Shown piece after piece: positions 7,129-17,725 of a DNA stretch of 64,000 bases. The stretch is taken from the NCBI GenBank assembly GCA_963756115.1, contig CAVWMN010000010.1, positions 1,550,001 to 1,614,000 on the forward strand, read 5' to 3'. The number at the start of each line of letters is the position of its first letter. Position 1 is the stretch's first letter. The notes beneath the pieces are model-generated. The model had not been told where the DNA came from, did no database searches, and was given only the letters and a program-made list of their open reading frames with translations. The position numbers and the translations under genes are program-made. The stretch is from JTS-RE37 sp963756115. Its GTDB lineage: Bacteria; Bacteroidota; Bacteroidia; Flavobacteriales; Flavobacteriaceae.

Positions 7129-8871
7129 GTGATTTTGAAACTTTTGTATAAAATCGCGTTTTGGAGCAGCCTTTTAGGGGTTATAGCCTTTATAACGGAC
7201 TTTGGATTTTTACAATCAGACGATACGCAACAGGTCTATGATAACTTTTACCTGGTGGTATTGGGCATCGGGATTCTTTCCACTGCTGGGCGCTATCTGG
7301 AGAAGATCAGGCTGATCACGGGGAAGGTCTTTATTTTTGACCTGGTCACGATCCTGTTTACCATACTGTTGATCTACATCGTCATCTTCCAGGAACAGAC
7401 GCACCAGCAGCATTCTATTCTGGATCAAACCATCTGGATCAAGCTGGCCGTGTTGCTGACATTTATCCGGGAATTTTCTGAAGTAACCCTAAATTACAAA
7501 CGAACGCTTTTAGACCCCTCCCAATTATTTATTACCAGTTTCTTCCTTATTATTCTGCTGGGTACCATGCTCCTGATGTTGCCGGAAGCAACGCATAACG
7601 GGATATCGTTTATAGATGCCCTTTTTACAGCGACCAGTGCAGTTTGTGTTACGGGACTTATCGTGGTGGATACCAGCAGTTACTTTACGGAATTCGGTCA
7701 GATACTGCTTATGATTCTTATTCAGATCGGGGGCCTGGGGATATTGACATTTGCCAGTTATTTCAGTTATTTTTTCAAGGGAGGTGCCTCCTATGAAAAT
7801 CAGCTGGTCTTAAGTGATATGACCAATTCCAACAAACTGGGGGATGTATTCACCACATTGAAAAACATCCTTGTCATTACCTTTGGAATAGAACTATTTT
7901 CCGCCATCCTGATTTACACCAGTTTAAACGGACAACTTTTTCCTACCCAGTACGATCAGATATTCTTTTCCGCTTTCCATGCTATCTCCGCATTTTGCAA
8001 TGCGGGATTTTCGACCCTGGAATATGGCCTATACGAAGAAGGGTTCCGGTTCAACTACTATCTTCAAATGATCCTGATCCTTACATTTGTAATAGGAGGT
8101 TTAGGCTTTCCAATTGTATCCAACCTGATAATTTACATTCGGTACCGCCTTCGGACACTGCTCGTCTTTGGAAAAAGGGAGATTGTTTATAAACCATGGG
8201 TCCTCAACTTAAACAGCAGGATAACATTGATAACGACCATGGCACTTTTCCTGTTAGGATTTGTATTCTTCTATCTAATCGAATACAACAATACACTTGC
8301 TGAACATACTGGATTTGGCAAAGTAGTTACAGCATTATTTGGGGCAACTACCCCCAGGACCGCAGGTTTCAATACCATTGATATGGGATCCATGATGTTT
8401 CCCACCACGATATTGGTAATTTTACTGATGTGGATAGGTGCCTCCCCTGCCTCCACAGGGGGTGGCATAAAAACCAGCACTTTCGCCATTGCAACCCTGA
8501 ATATCCTGAGTTTGGCGAAGGGAAAAACCAGAATAGAAATTTTCCGAAGGGAAATAGCAGATATTTCGGTCCGGCGGGCGTTCGCCACCATTTCGCTGTC
8601 GCTGATCATCATCGGGTTGGGGATCCTTCTCCTGAGTATGTATGACAGTGACAAAGACCTCAAAAGCATTGCCTTTGAATGTTTCTCTGCCTATAGCACC
8701 GTAGGGCTGAGCCTGGGGATAACGGCAGATCTCAGCAACATCAGTAAGTTTGTACTGATCGTCGTCATGTTTGTTGGCAGGGTGAGCATGCTAACCATCG
8801 TAATTGCGGTTTTTAACAAAATCAAACATAAAAATTACCGCTACCCAACTGAAGAAATAACGATAAACTAA
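7129..8871 (+). CDS. trkH: TrkH/KtrB family potassium transporter, membrane subunit
   Basis: 580 residues, longer than KtrB because of extra N-terminal helices, as in Bacteroidota TrkH proteins. Four pore-loop glycine regions are visible: SAVCVTGLIVVDT, FCNAGFSTLEYG, TPRTAGFNTIDMG and YSTVGLSLGIT, making the single-subunit K+ selectivity filter. Translation starts at GTG 7129. The cytoplasmic gating subunit TrkA follows 11 bases after the stop, so they form one operon. Role: K+ uptake at the inner membrane, driven by sodium or proton gradient. Confidence 0.95.
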   Translation: MILKLLYKIAFWSSLLGVIAFITDFGFLQSDDTQQVYDNFYLVVLGIGILSTAGRYLEKIRLITGKVFIFDLVTILFTILLIYIVIFQEQTHQQHSILDQTIWIKLAVLLTFIREFSEVTLNYKRTLLDPSQLFITSFFLIILLGTMLLMLPEATHNGISFIDALFTATSAVCVTGLIVVDTSSYFTEFGQILLMILIQIGGLGILTFASYFSYFFKGGASYENQLVLSDMTNSNKLGDVFTTLKNILVITFGIELFSAILIYTSLNGQLFPTQYDQIFFSAFHAISAFCNAGFSTLEYGLYEEGFRFNYYLQMILILTFVIGGLGFPIVSNLIIYIRYRLRTLLVFGKREIVYKPWVLNLNSRITLITTMALFLLGFVFFYLIEYNNTLAEHTGFGKVVTALFGATTPRTAGFNTIDMGSMMFPTTILVILLMWIGASPASTGGGIKTSTFAIATLNILSLAKGKTRIEIFRREIADISVRRAFATISLSLIIIGLGILLLSMYDSDKDLKSIAFECFSAYSTVGLSLGITADLSNISKFVLIVVMFVGRVSMLTIVIAVFNKIKHKNYRYPTEEITIN

Positions 8872-8882
8872 ATGATTTCCAC

Positions 8883-9569
8883 ATGAAATATATTATTGTC
8901 GGACTGGGTAGTTTTGGAGCCCCTTTGTCCCTGAAACTAACAGCCCAGGGAAATGAAGTAATAGGGATCGATATCCGTATGGAAAAAGTGGACCTCTACA
9001 AGGAGAAGATTTCTCACACGATCTGTATGGATGCAACAGACGAATTTACCGTATCCGGATTGCCCTTGCAGGACACAGACATCGTAATAGTAGCAATCGG
9101 TGAAGATCAGGGTGCCAATATCATGGCAACCGCATTGTTTAAAAACCTACAGGTAAAGCGGCTGATCAGCCGGGCCATCAACCCACTCCATGAAAAAGTC
9201 CTGCAAGCCATTGGAGTCGATGAAATTGTCCATCCGGAGGAAGAAACAGCAGAGCGGTGGGCCAAAAAATTATCCTTTAACAATGTCATCGACTCCTTTG
9301 AACTTGGGGATGACTTTAGCGTCATCGAGGCCAATGTTCCAAGGGAATTTGTGGGCAAGACCATTGAAGAAGTAGATTTAAGGAGATCGTTTAATTTGCT
9401 GATCCTCACCTCGATCAAAAAATCGGAGGTTAAGAGTATCATTGGCAGGAGCAGGACCCAGATCACTATCCGGGATTTGGCGACCCCGGACCTGCTACTG
9501 CAGGAAGATGATATATTGGTCGTCTTCGGCTCTAACAAAAACCTTCAGAAATTCCTGAAAAAACAATAA
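8883..9569 (+). CDS. trkA: TrkA/KtrA family potassium uptake regulatory subunit
   Basis: 228 residues: N-terminal RCK_N Rossmann domain (IIVGLGSFGAPLSLKL, GxGxxG, with an acidic residue at the end of beta-2, VIGID) that binds nucleotide, and a C-terminal RCK_C domain (about 135-228). These proteins form octameric rings that gate TrkH/KtrB. Directly downstream of trkH. Confidence 0.95.
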   Translation: MKYIIVGLGSFGAPLSLKLTAQGNEVIGIDIRMEKVDLYKEKISHTICMDATDEFTVSGLPLQDTDIVIVAIGEDQGANIMATALFKNLQVKRLISRAINPLHEKVLQAIGVDEIVHPEEETAERWAKKLSFNNVIDSFELGDDFSVIEANVPREFVGKTIEEVDLRRSFNLLILTSIKKSEVKSIIGRSRTQITIRDLATPDLLLQEDDILVVFGSNKNLQKFLKKQ

Positions 9570-9705
9570 GGGCAAACCATACTGTATCAATATCCCGCTA
9601 CCGGGTGATATTAAAAAAAAAATTGTGAACATCCTATCCTGTTAGCAATGTCCATACATTTATATCCGGCAATTGGAGAAGGACAAAATCATCATACCCA
9701 GAGAA

Positions 9706-10575
9706 ATGAACAAGCCAAACACCGCTATCCGGGCCACCTATTTCAGTATTATCGGGAACACGGGTTTAGCGCTTATAAAGGGTATTGCCGGGGTTTTTGG
9801 GAACTCCTACGCCCTCATTGCCGATGCCATTGAATCAACCACCGATATCCTTTCATCCTTATTGGTATTGTTTGGCCTCACCTATGCCAAAAAACCGGCG
9901 GACAAAAACCATCCATACGGACATGGCAAAATTGAACCCCTGATAACATTCGTGGTAGTTGCCTTCCTGGTCACTTCCGCAACCATCATTGCGTACGAAA
10001 GTATCCAACACATTCAAACCCCCCATAAAACCCCGGAAAGCTGGACACTCTATATCCTTGGAGGCATCATTATCTGGAAGGAACTATCCTATCAGTTCGT
10101 AATCCGGAAAAGCAAGGAAACCAATAGCTCCGCTTTAAAGGCAGATGCCTGGCACCACCGGAGCGATGCGCTGACCTCGGTTATGGCTTTTATAGGAATT
10201 TCCATTGCCGTCATATTTGGTAAAGGATATGAAACGGCTGATGACTGGGCTGCTTTAATGGCCTCCGCTTTTATACTGTATAACAGCTATTTGATTTTCA
10301 GGCCGGCATTAGGCGAAATTATGGATGAACACCTTTATGATAACCTGATCATTGCAATCAGGGAAAAATCCATGGAGGTCCCCGGGGTCTTTGGCACTGA
10401 AAAATGCCTGATAAGAAAGGCAGGGATGACGTATCATGTTGATCTTCATGTCATTGTAAACGGTGAGATCTCCGTAAAGGAAGGGCATCGCATCTCACAT
10501 GAATTAAAAGACCATTTACAACATGAAATGCCCGATTTGGAGAATATCCTGATACATATTGAACCCCATATGTAA
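9706..10575 (+). CDS. Cation diffusion facilitator (CDF) metal exporter
   Basis: 289 residues from the ATG at 9706 (a TTG at 9673 would add 11 residues). Six hydrophobic helices, then a C-terminal cytoplasmic domain. Metal-site motifs: DAIESTTD in helix 2 and HHRSDALTS in helix 5 (HDxxxD-like), plus YGHGKIEPL. CDF proteins export Zn, Fe, Mn or similar divalent metals against protons. The specific metal cannot be told here. It follows trkA with about 136 bases between, possibly a separate transcript. Confidence 0.92.
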   Translation: MNKPNTAIRATYFSIIGNTGLALIKGIAGVFGNSYALIADAIESTTDILSSLLVLFGLTYAKKPADKNHPYGHGKIEPLITFVVVAFLVTSATIIAYESIQHIQTPHKTPESWTLYILGGIIIWKELSYQFVIRKSKETNSSALKADAWHHRSDALTSVMAFIGISIAVIFGKGYETADDWAALMASAFILYNSYLIFRPALGEIMDEHLYDNLIIAIREKSMEVPGVFGTEKCLIRKAGMTYHVDLHVIVNGEISVKEGHRISHELKDHLQHEMPDLENILIHIEPHM

Positions 10576-10811
10576 TCCCAGCCAAATAGCGTGCCTTCCA
10601 AGGCCGGTCATCACTACCACAGTAGCTATGAGTCGTCAAAATTCAGCCGGATTATCCAACGATCCGATGTTGGGCATGAAACAACCCTACAGGACCTTGT
10701 ACCGGTTATCACAATCGAAAAAAAAGCCCCCCTGAGCGCAAAATTCCTTGGTACCCGCGGGAAGGTTTTTCCAGCCTGTGCTTGTAAAATTGCAGATTAT
10801 TAGTTACTTAT

Positions 10812-11717
10812 ATGGCACAGGGAGTTATGGGAGAATCCCTGAAAAATCATCTTAAGTTGATCTGGTTTCTTACCCGAAAATTCCCAAATGTAAAAGGGTT
10901 GCTGCAGATCACATCCAAAACAGGTATGATCACAGGTAAAACGATTCGCAGCGCCAAACGGACAGCTTATGTCCATGATGTCCTGCTTTTTGAGGCGCGT
11001 GCAGCAACACGGCATACCCTCCCCTTCTTTGCGGACGGATACCCGGGAATTGTATTTTGCGAAGCTCCCGGGGGCGTATACCTGGAACCGGGGAATAAAA
11101 AGTTATCCCCGTTATTCCTCTACGGGCAGACGCTTGAACCCATTGAATTATCGATCCGGGGAGGGTACAAAATGGTCATTTTCCAGTTATACCCTTATGC
11201 AGCCAGGATCTTGCTGGGGATAGACCCAAGGGAATTAAATGACGATTGCTTTGACCTGACCCAATTACCTGACCCGGTCGCTGCCGATACGCTGGAGTCC
11301 CTGCGGCAAACAAACTCCACCTCTGAGCAGGTAGTGCTGATGTCAACCTTCCTGGAAGTACTTGCCGGAAAAAGCCAGCGGTACCCGGACGAATCCGTTA
11401 TGCTTGCCATCGATATTATCCTCCAAAACCGCGGGAACATAACCATCAAAACGCTCCGTCATAAACTCTTCCTCACAGAACGTACATTTGAAAGGCGTTT
11501 TCGGAGTGAAATCGGGGTGACGCCAAAAATGTTCTGTAAGATCATACAGTTTCAGAATTCCCTAAACCAGATTACAGCTACCCCCGGCTCCAATTTTATG
11601 GATGTGGTATTTGAAAATGGATTTTCAGACCAATCCCATTTCATCAGGACCTTTAAAAAATATTCAGGCCTTACCCCTTCAGAATTCCAAAACCTGCCTG
11701 CATTTATCAATTTCTGA
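10812..11717 (+). CDS. AraC family transcriptional regulator
   Basis: 301 residues. The N-terminal sensing part (about 1-180, with GGVYLEPGNKKLSP and LSIRGGYKMVIFQLYPYAA) looks like a cupin-type DUF6597 domain. The C-terminal AraC DNA-binding domain has two helix-turn-helix units: IKTLRHKLFLTERTFERRF and FMDVVFENGFSDQSHFIRTF with KYSGLTPSEFQ. It probably controls its neighbour, the NAD(P)-binding protein 83 bases downstream, a common arrangement. Confidence 0.92.
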   Translation: MAQGVMGESLKNHLKLIWFLTRKFPNVKGLLQITSKTGMITGKTIRSAKRTAYVHDVLLFEARAATRHTLPFFADGYPGIVFCEAPGGVYLEPGNKKLSPLFLYGQTLEPIELSIRGGYKMVIFQLYPYAARILLGIDPRELNDDCFDLTQLPDPVAADTLESLRQTNSTSEQVVLMSTFLEVLAGKSQRYPDESVMLAIDIILQNRGNITIKTLRHKLFLTERTFERRFRSEIGVTPKMFCKIIQFQNSLNQITATPGSNFMDVVFENGFSDQSHFIRTFKKYSGLTPSEFQNLPAFINF

Positions 11718-11800
11718 AAAGCTGAATTTTGACGGTTTCGTACAATGAATCCAGTCGCATAATCCCGAGGTTCGTATAGGAATTAAACGTACTGGAAATT

Positions 11801-12424
11801 ATGAAACTACTACTTTTTGGGGCCACCGGCACGGCAGGGCAACACATTATGGAACAGGCACTCGGAAGGGGCCACCATGTTACGGCTTTTACCCGTGATG
11901 CCAGGAAAATAAAGAAATACCATCCGCTTTTATCCATCGCGGAGGGTGATGTGCTGGATTACGATTCCGTCTGTCATGCCATGAATGGCCCGGAAGCGGT
12001 ATTGTGCGCCATAGGGGCCGGCAGGAAAGGTCATGTAAGGGCAAGCGGGACATTCAATATCCTGAAGGCAATGGAGCATCGGAACATTGACCGCCTGATA
12101 TGCCAAACCACCCTGGGGTGTGGTGAGAGCTGGAAGAACCTGAATTTTTTTTGGAAGCGCATCATGTTCGGATGGTATCTCAGAGATACCTTTACGGACC
12201 ACCAGAACCAGGAAAAACATATTGTGGGCAGCAATTGCAACTGGACTATCATCAGGCCCGCTGCCTTTACCAACGGGGGTCTGACCAGGCAATTCAGGTC
12301 TGGTTTCTCCACTGCTGATACCTCATTGAAACTCAGCATCTCCAGGGCAGACCTGGCCTATTTTATGTTGCAACAACTGGATAGTCGTGAAAACCTGCGG
12401 AAAAAAGTTGGAATTTCGTATTAA
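11801..12424 (+). CDS. NAD(P)-binding protein of the SDR/NmrA type
   Basis: 207 residues, a compact atypical SDR. N-terminal Rossmann glycine motif GATGTAGQHIMEQAL, then HHVTAFTRDARKI for the cofactor ribose/phosphate, and AEGDVLDYDSV. TIIRPAAFTNGG is typical of NAD(P)H-binding quinone or flavin reductase-like proteins (YwnB/BVR-B group). No Tyr-x-x-x-Lys catalytic pair is seen, so it may be a reductase with a different mechanism or a redox sensor. Downstream of and probably controlled by the AraC regulator. Confidence 0.85.
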   Translation: MKLLLFGATGTAGQHIMEQALGRGHHVTAFTRDARKIKKYHPLLSIAEGDVLDYDSVCHAMNGPEAVLCAIGAGRKGHVRASGTFNILKAMEHRNIDRLICQTTLGCGESWKNLNFFWKRIMFGWYLRDTFTDHQNQEKHIVGSNCNWTIIRPAAFTNGGLTRQFRSGFSTADTSLKLSISRADLAYFMLQQLDSRENLRKKVGISY

Positions 12425-12832
12425 TACGTGTTCACCTTAAAACCAGATTATTGATCTATCAGGGGGATGCAGTCATCCAAAATCAGCCTAAAGCGCTTCA
12501 AATCCTGAAAAACTGACCTCCAAATAGCAAACGTGACAAGGAATTTTAATTTATAGTCAAAATTAAATCCGAGATCCTGTTAAATTTGACTTATGGGGTT
12601 GGATTAGATGGTGTTAGGTTGCAATACATGCTTGGTTTGCTACGGTCCGATTAATCAATATGGGGGTGCAAACGCTGACCACTTTGGAAGGCTGTCCGTT
12701 GCCGGTATCCTCCCGGATGAGTAAACGTTGCGTTTATCATGCAATGAATTTGAAAATGAGCCATAAGGGTGGTTTATCATAAAACTATTTCCAAAATCGG
12801 GAAAACTATCGAATAAATTTTAATTTGGTGGT
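12425..12832 (+). other. Non-coding interval before the two-component genes
   Basis: 408 bases without a credible ORF. A short inverted repeat TAAACG-TTG-CGTTTA at 12722-12736 lies about 97 bases before the response-regulator start and could be an operator. No tRNA or terminator with a T-run was recognised. Confidence 0.5.
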
Positions 12833-13279
12833 ATGAATAAGGACAGATTACACATACTGTTGGCAGATGACGATAGGGACGATTGCGAATTCTTCAATGA
12901 GGCACTTTCGGAAATCCCCGAACCTACTAAATTGTCGCAAGTTCATGATGGGGTGGAGCTGATGAATTTCCTTTCCCTGCCAAAAGAAACGCCTCCGGAT
13001 ATATTGTTTCTGGACCTGAACATGCCCCGAAAGACCGGGTATGAATGCCTTTTGGAAATAAAAGATTCAGAGCGTCTCAAGGACCTGCCGGTTATCATTT
13101 TTTCAACATCCTATAACCCGGAAATGGCTGCCATACTTTATGAATGCGGTGCCAATTTTTATATTCGAAAACCAGCTATGTTCTCTGACCTGGTTAAAGT
13201 CCTTGAACGTACCGTCCACAGGGCTCTGAGCAACAGCCTGACGCAACCACCACAGGCTTCATTTCTACTGGAACTTTGA
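12833..13279 (+). CDS. Single-domain response regulator (Rcp1-like)
   Basis: 148 residues, only a receiver domain. The acidic pocket is HILLADDDRDDCEFF, the phosphoryl-acceptor is Asp61 in ILFLDLNMPRKTGYE, and the conserved Lys is in IRKPAMF. The doubled acidic cluster and NMPRK are typical of Rcp1-type regulators paired with phytochrome-like or PAS histidine kinases. Its gene ends 10 bases before the giant kinase gene, so kinase and regulator are almost surely partners. Having no output domain, it must act by protein contact or phosphotransfer. Confidence 0.93.
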   Translation: MNKDRLHILLADDDRDDCEFFNEALSEIPEPTKLSQVHDGVELMNFLSLPKETPPDILFLDLNMPRKTGYECLLEIKDSERLKDLPVIIFSTSYNPEMAAILYECGANFYIRKPAMFSDLVKVLERTVHRALSNSLTQPPQASFLLEL

Positions 13280-13289
13280 AAGATACCCC

Positions 13290-16200
13290 ATGAAAGCTAA
13301 GGAGACTGAGCATATTTTTCTGGAAGGTGGTGGGGAAATGGGGGAACTGCTAAGGGCTAAAGACTGGAGTAAGACGCCCATAGGAGATCCGGATGGATGG
13401 CCGCCACCCCTTCGCACCATGGTCTCTATGTTGCTTATCAATCCCTTTGGCATGTACCTGGCATGGGGAACTGAGTATACCCAGATATACAACGATAGCT
13501 TCCGCCCCATTTTAGGGGAAAATAAGCATCCACAGGCCCTGGGCATCAGTTCCAGTGAGACTTTTTCCGAAATATGGGATATCATCGCGCCTATGTTTGC
13601 GGGCGTAATGGATGGCATCCCGGTAAGCATCCCGGATTTCATGGTCCCGTTAAACCGTAATGGCTATGTGGAAGAGTGTTATTTTGATTTTTCATACAGC
13701 CCGGTACGCATGGAAGACGGTACCGTAGGCGGTATCCTGGTTACTGTAATAGAGACCACCGAAAAAAAGAAAGCCATTAACAGGCTGAAAGAGAGCGAAT
13801 TGAGGTTCCGCTCCATGGCTGAAGGTGCCGATATCCTTATTGCAACAAGTGATGAAACCAGTAAGGCTACCTATTTTAACCACGCCTGGACAGAATTAAC
13901 GGGCAGGCCTACCCAGGAATTACTGGATTTTGGTTGGACAGACCTTATACACGCTGAAGACCGGGATAGCTTTGTTTCCATGTATCTTGAGAGCTTTGAA
14001 ATGAGAAAGCCCTGGGTCCGGGAGTTCAGGGCTCAAAACAAATTTGGAAAGTATATCTGGCTGCTGGCCAAAGCAACCCCGCGCATCCTGGATGACGGGA
14101 CTTTTGCGGGGTATATCAGTACATCCTTTGATATAACGGAGCGGAAAAATCACGAATTGGAAAATGCGAAATTCAAATTCGTTTCCGACAATGCGAGCGA
14201 ACCGTTTATCCTCATGCGGCAGGACGGGAGTTTTGAATACCTGAACCAGGCCGCCCTTGATAAATGGGGGTATGGCCCGGAAGAAGCCAAACAACTAAAG
14301 GTACCGGATGTAGATCCCGTTTACCACCTGGAGAAATTCCAGGAATTATTTGCCAGGGCACAACAAGAAAACATCCCCCTGTTTGAATCCATTCACCGGC
14401 AAAAGGACGGGCGCATCTTTCCGGTTGAAATAAAGGTGGGCGGATTCCTGATCCATGGAAAAGAATTTATGCTGGCCATTGCAAGGGATATCACGGAACG
14501 TAAAAAGGCCGAAGATGCCCTGAGAGAAAGTGAAAATAAGTTGCAGTTTGCAATTGAAGCTACAGAACTTGCCACTTTTGAATATAACCCACAGGCCGAT
14601 AAACTTTCGGGCAACAGGCGCTTAAGGGAGTGGTTTGGGTTGCCTGCAGATAAGGACCTGGAACTTTACCGGGCCATTGAGGTTATAGCTCCCAAAGACC
14701 GGGAACGGGTAAAGGGGGCTATCAAAAGGGCCATGGAATATGACTCAGGCGGGAAATATGACATTGAATATACGATCACAGACCCGCAAACGAAAAAAGA
14801 CCGCATTGTGCGTGTGAAAGGCAGGGTATGGTTCGATGACCAAAAGGTTCCGTTCCGTTTTAACGGAACCTTGCAGGATGTTACCGAACAAACTATTGCA
14901 CTCCGGAAGACCAAACAAAGCGAAGAGCATATCCGGAACATGGTCCGGGAAGCCCCTATAGGGATATGCGTGCTGGATGCAGCAACCCTGGTCAGCGAAA
15001 TTGCCAATGAGGCATTTATTGAAGTGGCCGGACAACCCTATGATATGATTGTGGGGAAACATTATTGGGAAACCTTCCGGGAAGCCAGGCCCTTATATGA
15101 ATCGGCATTGGAGGAAGTGATAAGGACAGGTAATCCGTTCTATGCCAATGAAGCACAGGTACCGTTAATACGGCACGGGCAGAAGGAAACTGTGTATGTT
15201 ACCGTTGTATATTCCCCATTGAAAGATCCCGAAGGCGAGGTCATTAAGGTTGCTGTCTGGGTACTGGACAACACCATGCAGGTAGTGGCACGCCAAAAAG
15301 TTGAAGAGAGCGAAGACCAGTTGCAATTTGCCATTGAAGCCACGGAACTGGCAACTTTCGATTTTATCCCCTCCAGCTCAAAATTTACGGCAAACCATCG
15401 ATTTATGGAATGGTTCGGCCTCTCTCCGGACCGCGAACCGGAGTTTGGCGAGGCAATGGAATCCATTATGGAAAGTGACCGGAACCGTATACTACAGGCT
15501 TTTTACTCAGCGTTGGAGTTTGAGTCAGGCGGCCAGTATGATGTTGAATATACGATCATCCACCCGGAAACTAAACTGGAAAGGATTGTCCGCGCCAAAG
15601 GGAAAGCCTGGTTTAACGAGGATAAAGAAGCCTACCGGTTCAATGGAACCTTACAGGACATTACGCAACGGTATAAAGCTGAACAAAAGCTTAGGCTAAG
15701 TGAGCTTAATTTAAAATTAATGATCCTTCAGGCACCTATTGCAATTGCGATATTAAGGGGGCCCGACTATATAGTTGAAATAGCCAATCAGTATGCATTG
15801 GAATTATGGGGGCGGTCCGAAGGGGATGTGCTCAACAAACCAGTTTTTGATGCCATGCCAGAGTTACTCGCCCAGGGGATCAAGGATATGGTAGACGATG
15901 TTTATTATACAGGTAACCGTTTTTCAACAACCGAATTACCGGTCCAATTGATGCGGAACGGGTCATTGGAAACCCGTTACATCAACTTTTCCTATGAGCC
16001 CCTCTATGGCGCTGACCAGAAGATCAATGGCATCATGCCTGTCGGTTTTGACGTAACCTCCCAGGTTATTGCCCGGCAGAAAGTGGAAGCCAATGAGGAA
16101 AAACTGAATATTGTAATCGAGGCGACTGAGCTGGGAACCTGGGAATTAGACTATCTTACGGAAGAGTCAAATTTTTCCGAACGCTGCATAGAAATTTTAG

Positions 16201-17612
16201 GGATACCTGGAAGAACGAAGGCTACCCGGGAAGAACTTATTGACAATATTCATCCAGATGATCTGGAGAAACGCAAAAAAGCATTTGAAAATGCTGCGGA
16301 GACCGGTATCCTTCATTATGAAGCCAGGGTCCTTCACCCGGATAACACGGTCCACTGGATGGAAGTGAAGGGAAAAGTGTTTTACAAGGAAGGGAAACCC
16401 GAAAAGTTATTGGGGACCGTAAGGGATATCTCAGAAGAACGGTTATTTCAAAAAGAATTGCAGGAACGGGAAGAAAAGTTCAGGCTGCTCGCCGATTCCA
16501 TGCCGCAACATATCTGGACAGCCGATCCGGAAGGAAACCTCACCTACTTTAATAAATCCATTGCCGATTATACGGGCCTGCCCAGGAATCAGATATTGGA
16601 GGAAGGATTATGGCAGGTGATCCACCCCAAGGACAGGGTGGAAAACCGGAAGCGGTGGAAGGCTTCCGTAGATACCGGAAAGGATTTCCTCTTTGAGCAC
16701 CGCTTCCGGAAATTTGACGGCAATTACCGCTGGCAACTAAGCCGGGCCATAGCCCAAAGGGACGCCCATGGCAAAATAAAAATGTGGGTCGGCACCAGTA
16801 CCGATATACAGGACCAGAAAATGTTTACGACAGAACTCGAACGGGAAGTATCGGAACGCACAGGGGAACTTAAGCAGAAAAACATCGACCTTGAAAAAAT
16901 GAACAAAGAGTTGCAGTCCTTCGCCTATATATCTAGCCATGACCTGCAGGAACCCCTTCGAAAGATCCAAACCTTTTCAGACAGGATCCTCGAGAAGGAA
17001 TTTAAAAACCTGACGGCCGGGGGCAGGCATAATTTCGAGCGGATGCAAAATGCCGCCCACCGGATGCAAAACTTGATTGAAGACCTGCTGGCATACTCCC
17101 GCACCAATAATGCCGAAAGGAATTTTGAAGTTGTACCCTTGCTGGATATTATTGATTCAGTCCGTGAGGATCTGTTGGAAGAACTGGAGCATGCCGGGGC
17201 CATCATTGAGGCTGAAGCCAGCTGCAAGGTTAAGATCATCCCTTTTCAATTCCACCAGCTCCTGCATAACCTTATAACCAATTCATTGAAATTTACAGCA
17301 GAAGGAACCACCCCTCGTATCGCGATAACAGGTGACCTTGTCAAGGGTCGGAAACTTAAAAATGACAAGCTGGTATCCGGGAAATCCTATTGCCAGATAA
17401 GAATTTCTGACAACGGGATTGGATTTGAGCAACAGTACAGCGAGAAAATATTCGAAGTGTTTCAGCGCCTCCACGGAAACGAGCAGTACACGGGTACCGG
17501 TATCGGCCTGGCTATTGTAAAAAAAATAGTGGAAAACCACAATGGGAGTATTTCGGCAGAAAGTCAGCCAGGCAAGGGTGCCACTTTTACAATTTATATC
17601 CCGTCCGGTTAA
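13290..17612 (+). CDS. Multi-PAS sensor histidine kinase with a duplicated PAS-pair module
   Basis: 1440 residues, soluble (no transmembrane helix seen). About nine PAS domains in a row (near 30-155, 165-285, 290-405, 410-530, 545-665, 675-795, 805-925, 935-1050, 1060-1180). PAS4, 6 and 8 begin with the same block (IEATELATF, IEATELATF, IEATELGTW) spaced 260 and 261 residues apart (L418, L678, L939); PAS5 and 7 share APIGI/APIAI. So a two-PAS unit has been duplicated. Then a HisKA dimerisation domain with His1217 in SSHDLQEPLRK and an HATPase domain with LLHNLITNSLKFT, ISDNGIGF and GTGIGLAIVKKI. Ligands of the PAS domains are unknown. Pairs with the upstream receiver. Confidence 0.95.
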   Translation: MKAKETEHIFLEGGGEMGELLRAKDWSKTPIGDPDGWPPPLRTMVSMLLINPFGMYLAWGTEYTQIYNDSFRPILGENKHPQALGISSSETFSEIWDIIAPMFAGVMDGIPVSIPDFMVPLNRNGYVEECYFDFSYSPVRMEDGTVGGILVTVIETTEKKKAINRLKESELRFRSMAEGADILIATSDETSKATYFNHAWTELTGRPTQELLDFGWTDLIHAEDRDSFVSMYLESFEMRKPWVREFRAQNKFGKYIWLLAKATPRILDDGTFAGYISTSFDITERKNHELENAKFKFVSDNASEPFILMRQDGSFEYLNQAALDKWGYGPEEAKQLKVPDVDPVYHLEKFQELFARAQQENIPLFESIHRQKDGRIFPVEIKVGGFLIHGKEFMLAIARDITERKKAEDALRESENKLQFAIEATELATFEYNPQADKLSGNRRLREWFGLPADKDLELYRAIEVIAPKDRERVKGAIKRAMEYDSGGKYDIEYTITDPQTKKDRIVRVKGRVWFDDQKVPFRFNGTLQDVTEQTIALRKTKQSEEHIRNMVREAPIGICVLDAATLVSEIANEAFIEVAGQPYDMIVGKHYWETFREARPLYESALEEVIRTGNPFYANEAQVPLIRHGQKETVYVTVVYSPLKDPEGEVIKVAVWVLDNTMQVVARQKVEESEDQLQFAIEATELATFDFIPSSSKFTANHRFMEWFGLSPDREPEFGEAMESIMESDRNRILQAFYSALEFESGGQYDVEYTIIHPETKLERIVRAKGKAWFNEDKEAYRFNGTLQDITQRYKAEQKLRLSELNLKLMILQAPIAIAILRGPDYIVEIANQYALELWGRSEGDVLNKPVFDAMPELLAQGIKDMVDDVYYTGNRFSTTELPVQLMRNGSLETRYINFSYEPLYGADQKINGIMPVGFDVTSQVIARQKVEANEEKLNIVIEATELGTWELDYLTEESNFSERCIEILGIPGRTKATREELIDNIHPDDLEKRKKAFENAAETGILHYEARVLHPDNTVHWMEVKGKVFYKEGKPEKLLGTVRDISEERLFQKELQEREEKFRLLADSMPQHIWTADPEGNLTYFNKSIADYTGLPRNQILEEGLWQVIHPKDRVENRKRWKASVDTGKDFLFEHRFRKFDGNYRWQLSRAIAQRDAHGKIKMWVGTSTDIQDQKMFTTELEREVSERTGELKQKNIDLEKMNKELQSFAYISSHDLQEPLRKIQTFSDRILEKEFKNLTAGGRHNFERMQNAAHRMQNLIEDLLAYSRTNNAERNFEVVPLLDIIDSVREDLLEELEHAGAIIEAEASCKVKIIPFQFHQLLHNLITNSLKFTAEGTTPRIAITGDLVKGRKLKNDKLVSGKSYCQIRISDNGIGFEQQYSEKIFEVFQRLHGNEQYTGTGIGLAIVKKIVENHNGSISAESQPGKGATFTIYIPSG

Positions 17613-17725
17613 CCGGGAGGTCATTGTAAGGTTTCATCAAAACCGCTGCAGCCATTATATTATTATGGTTGTCCCATAGAATTTCCCGTGGAAAAGTTTT
17701 AATTTCATAAGGCAAATCAACAGCA

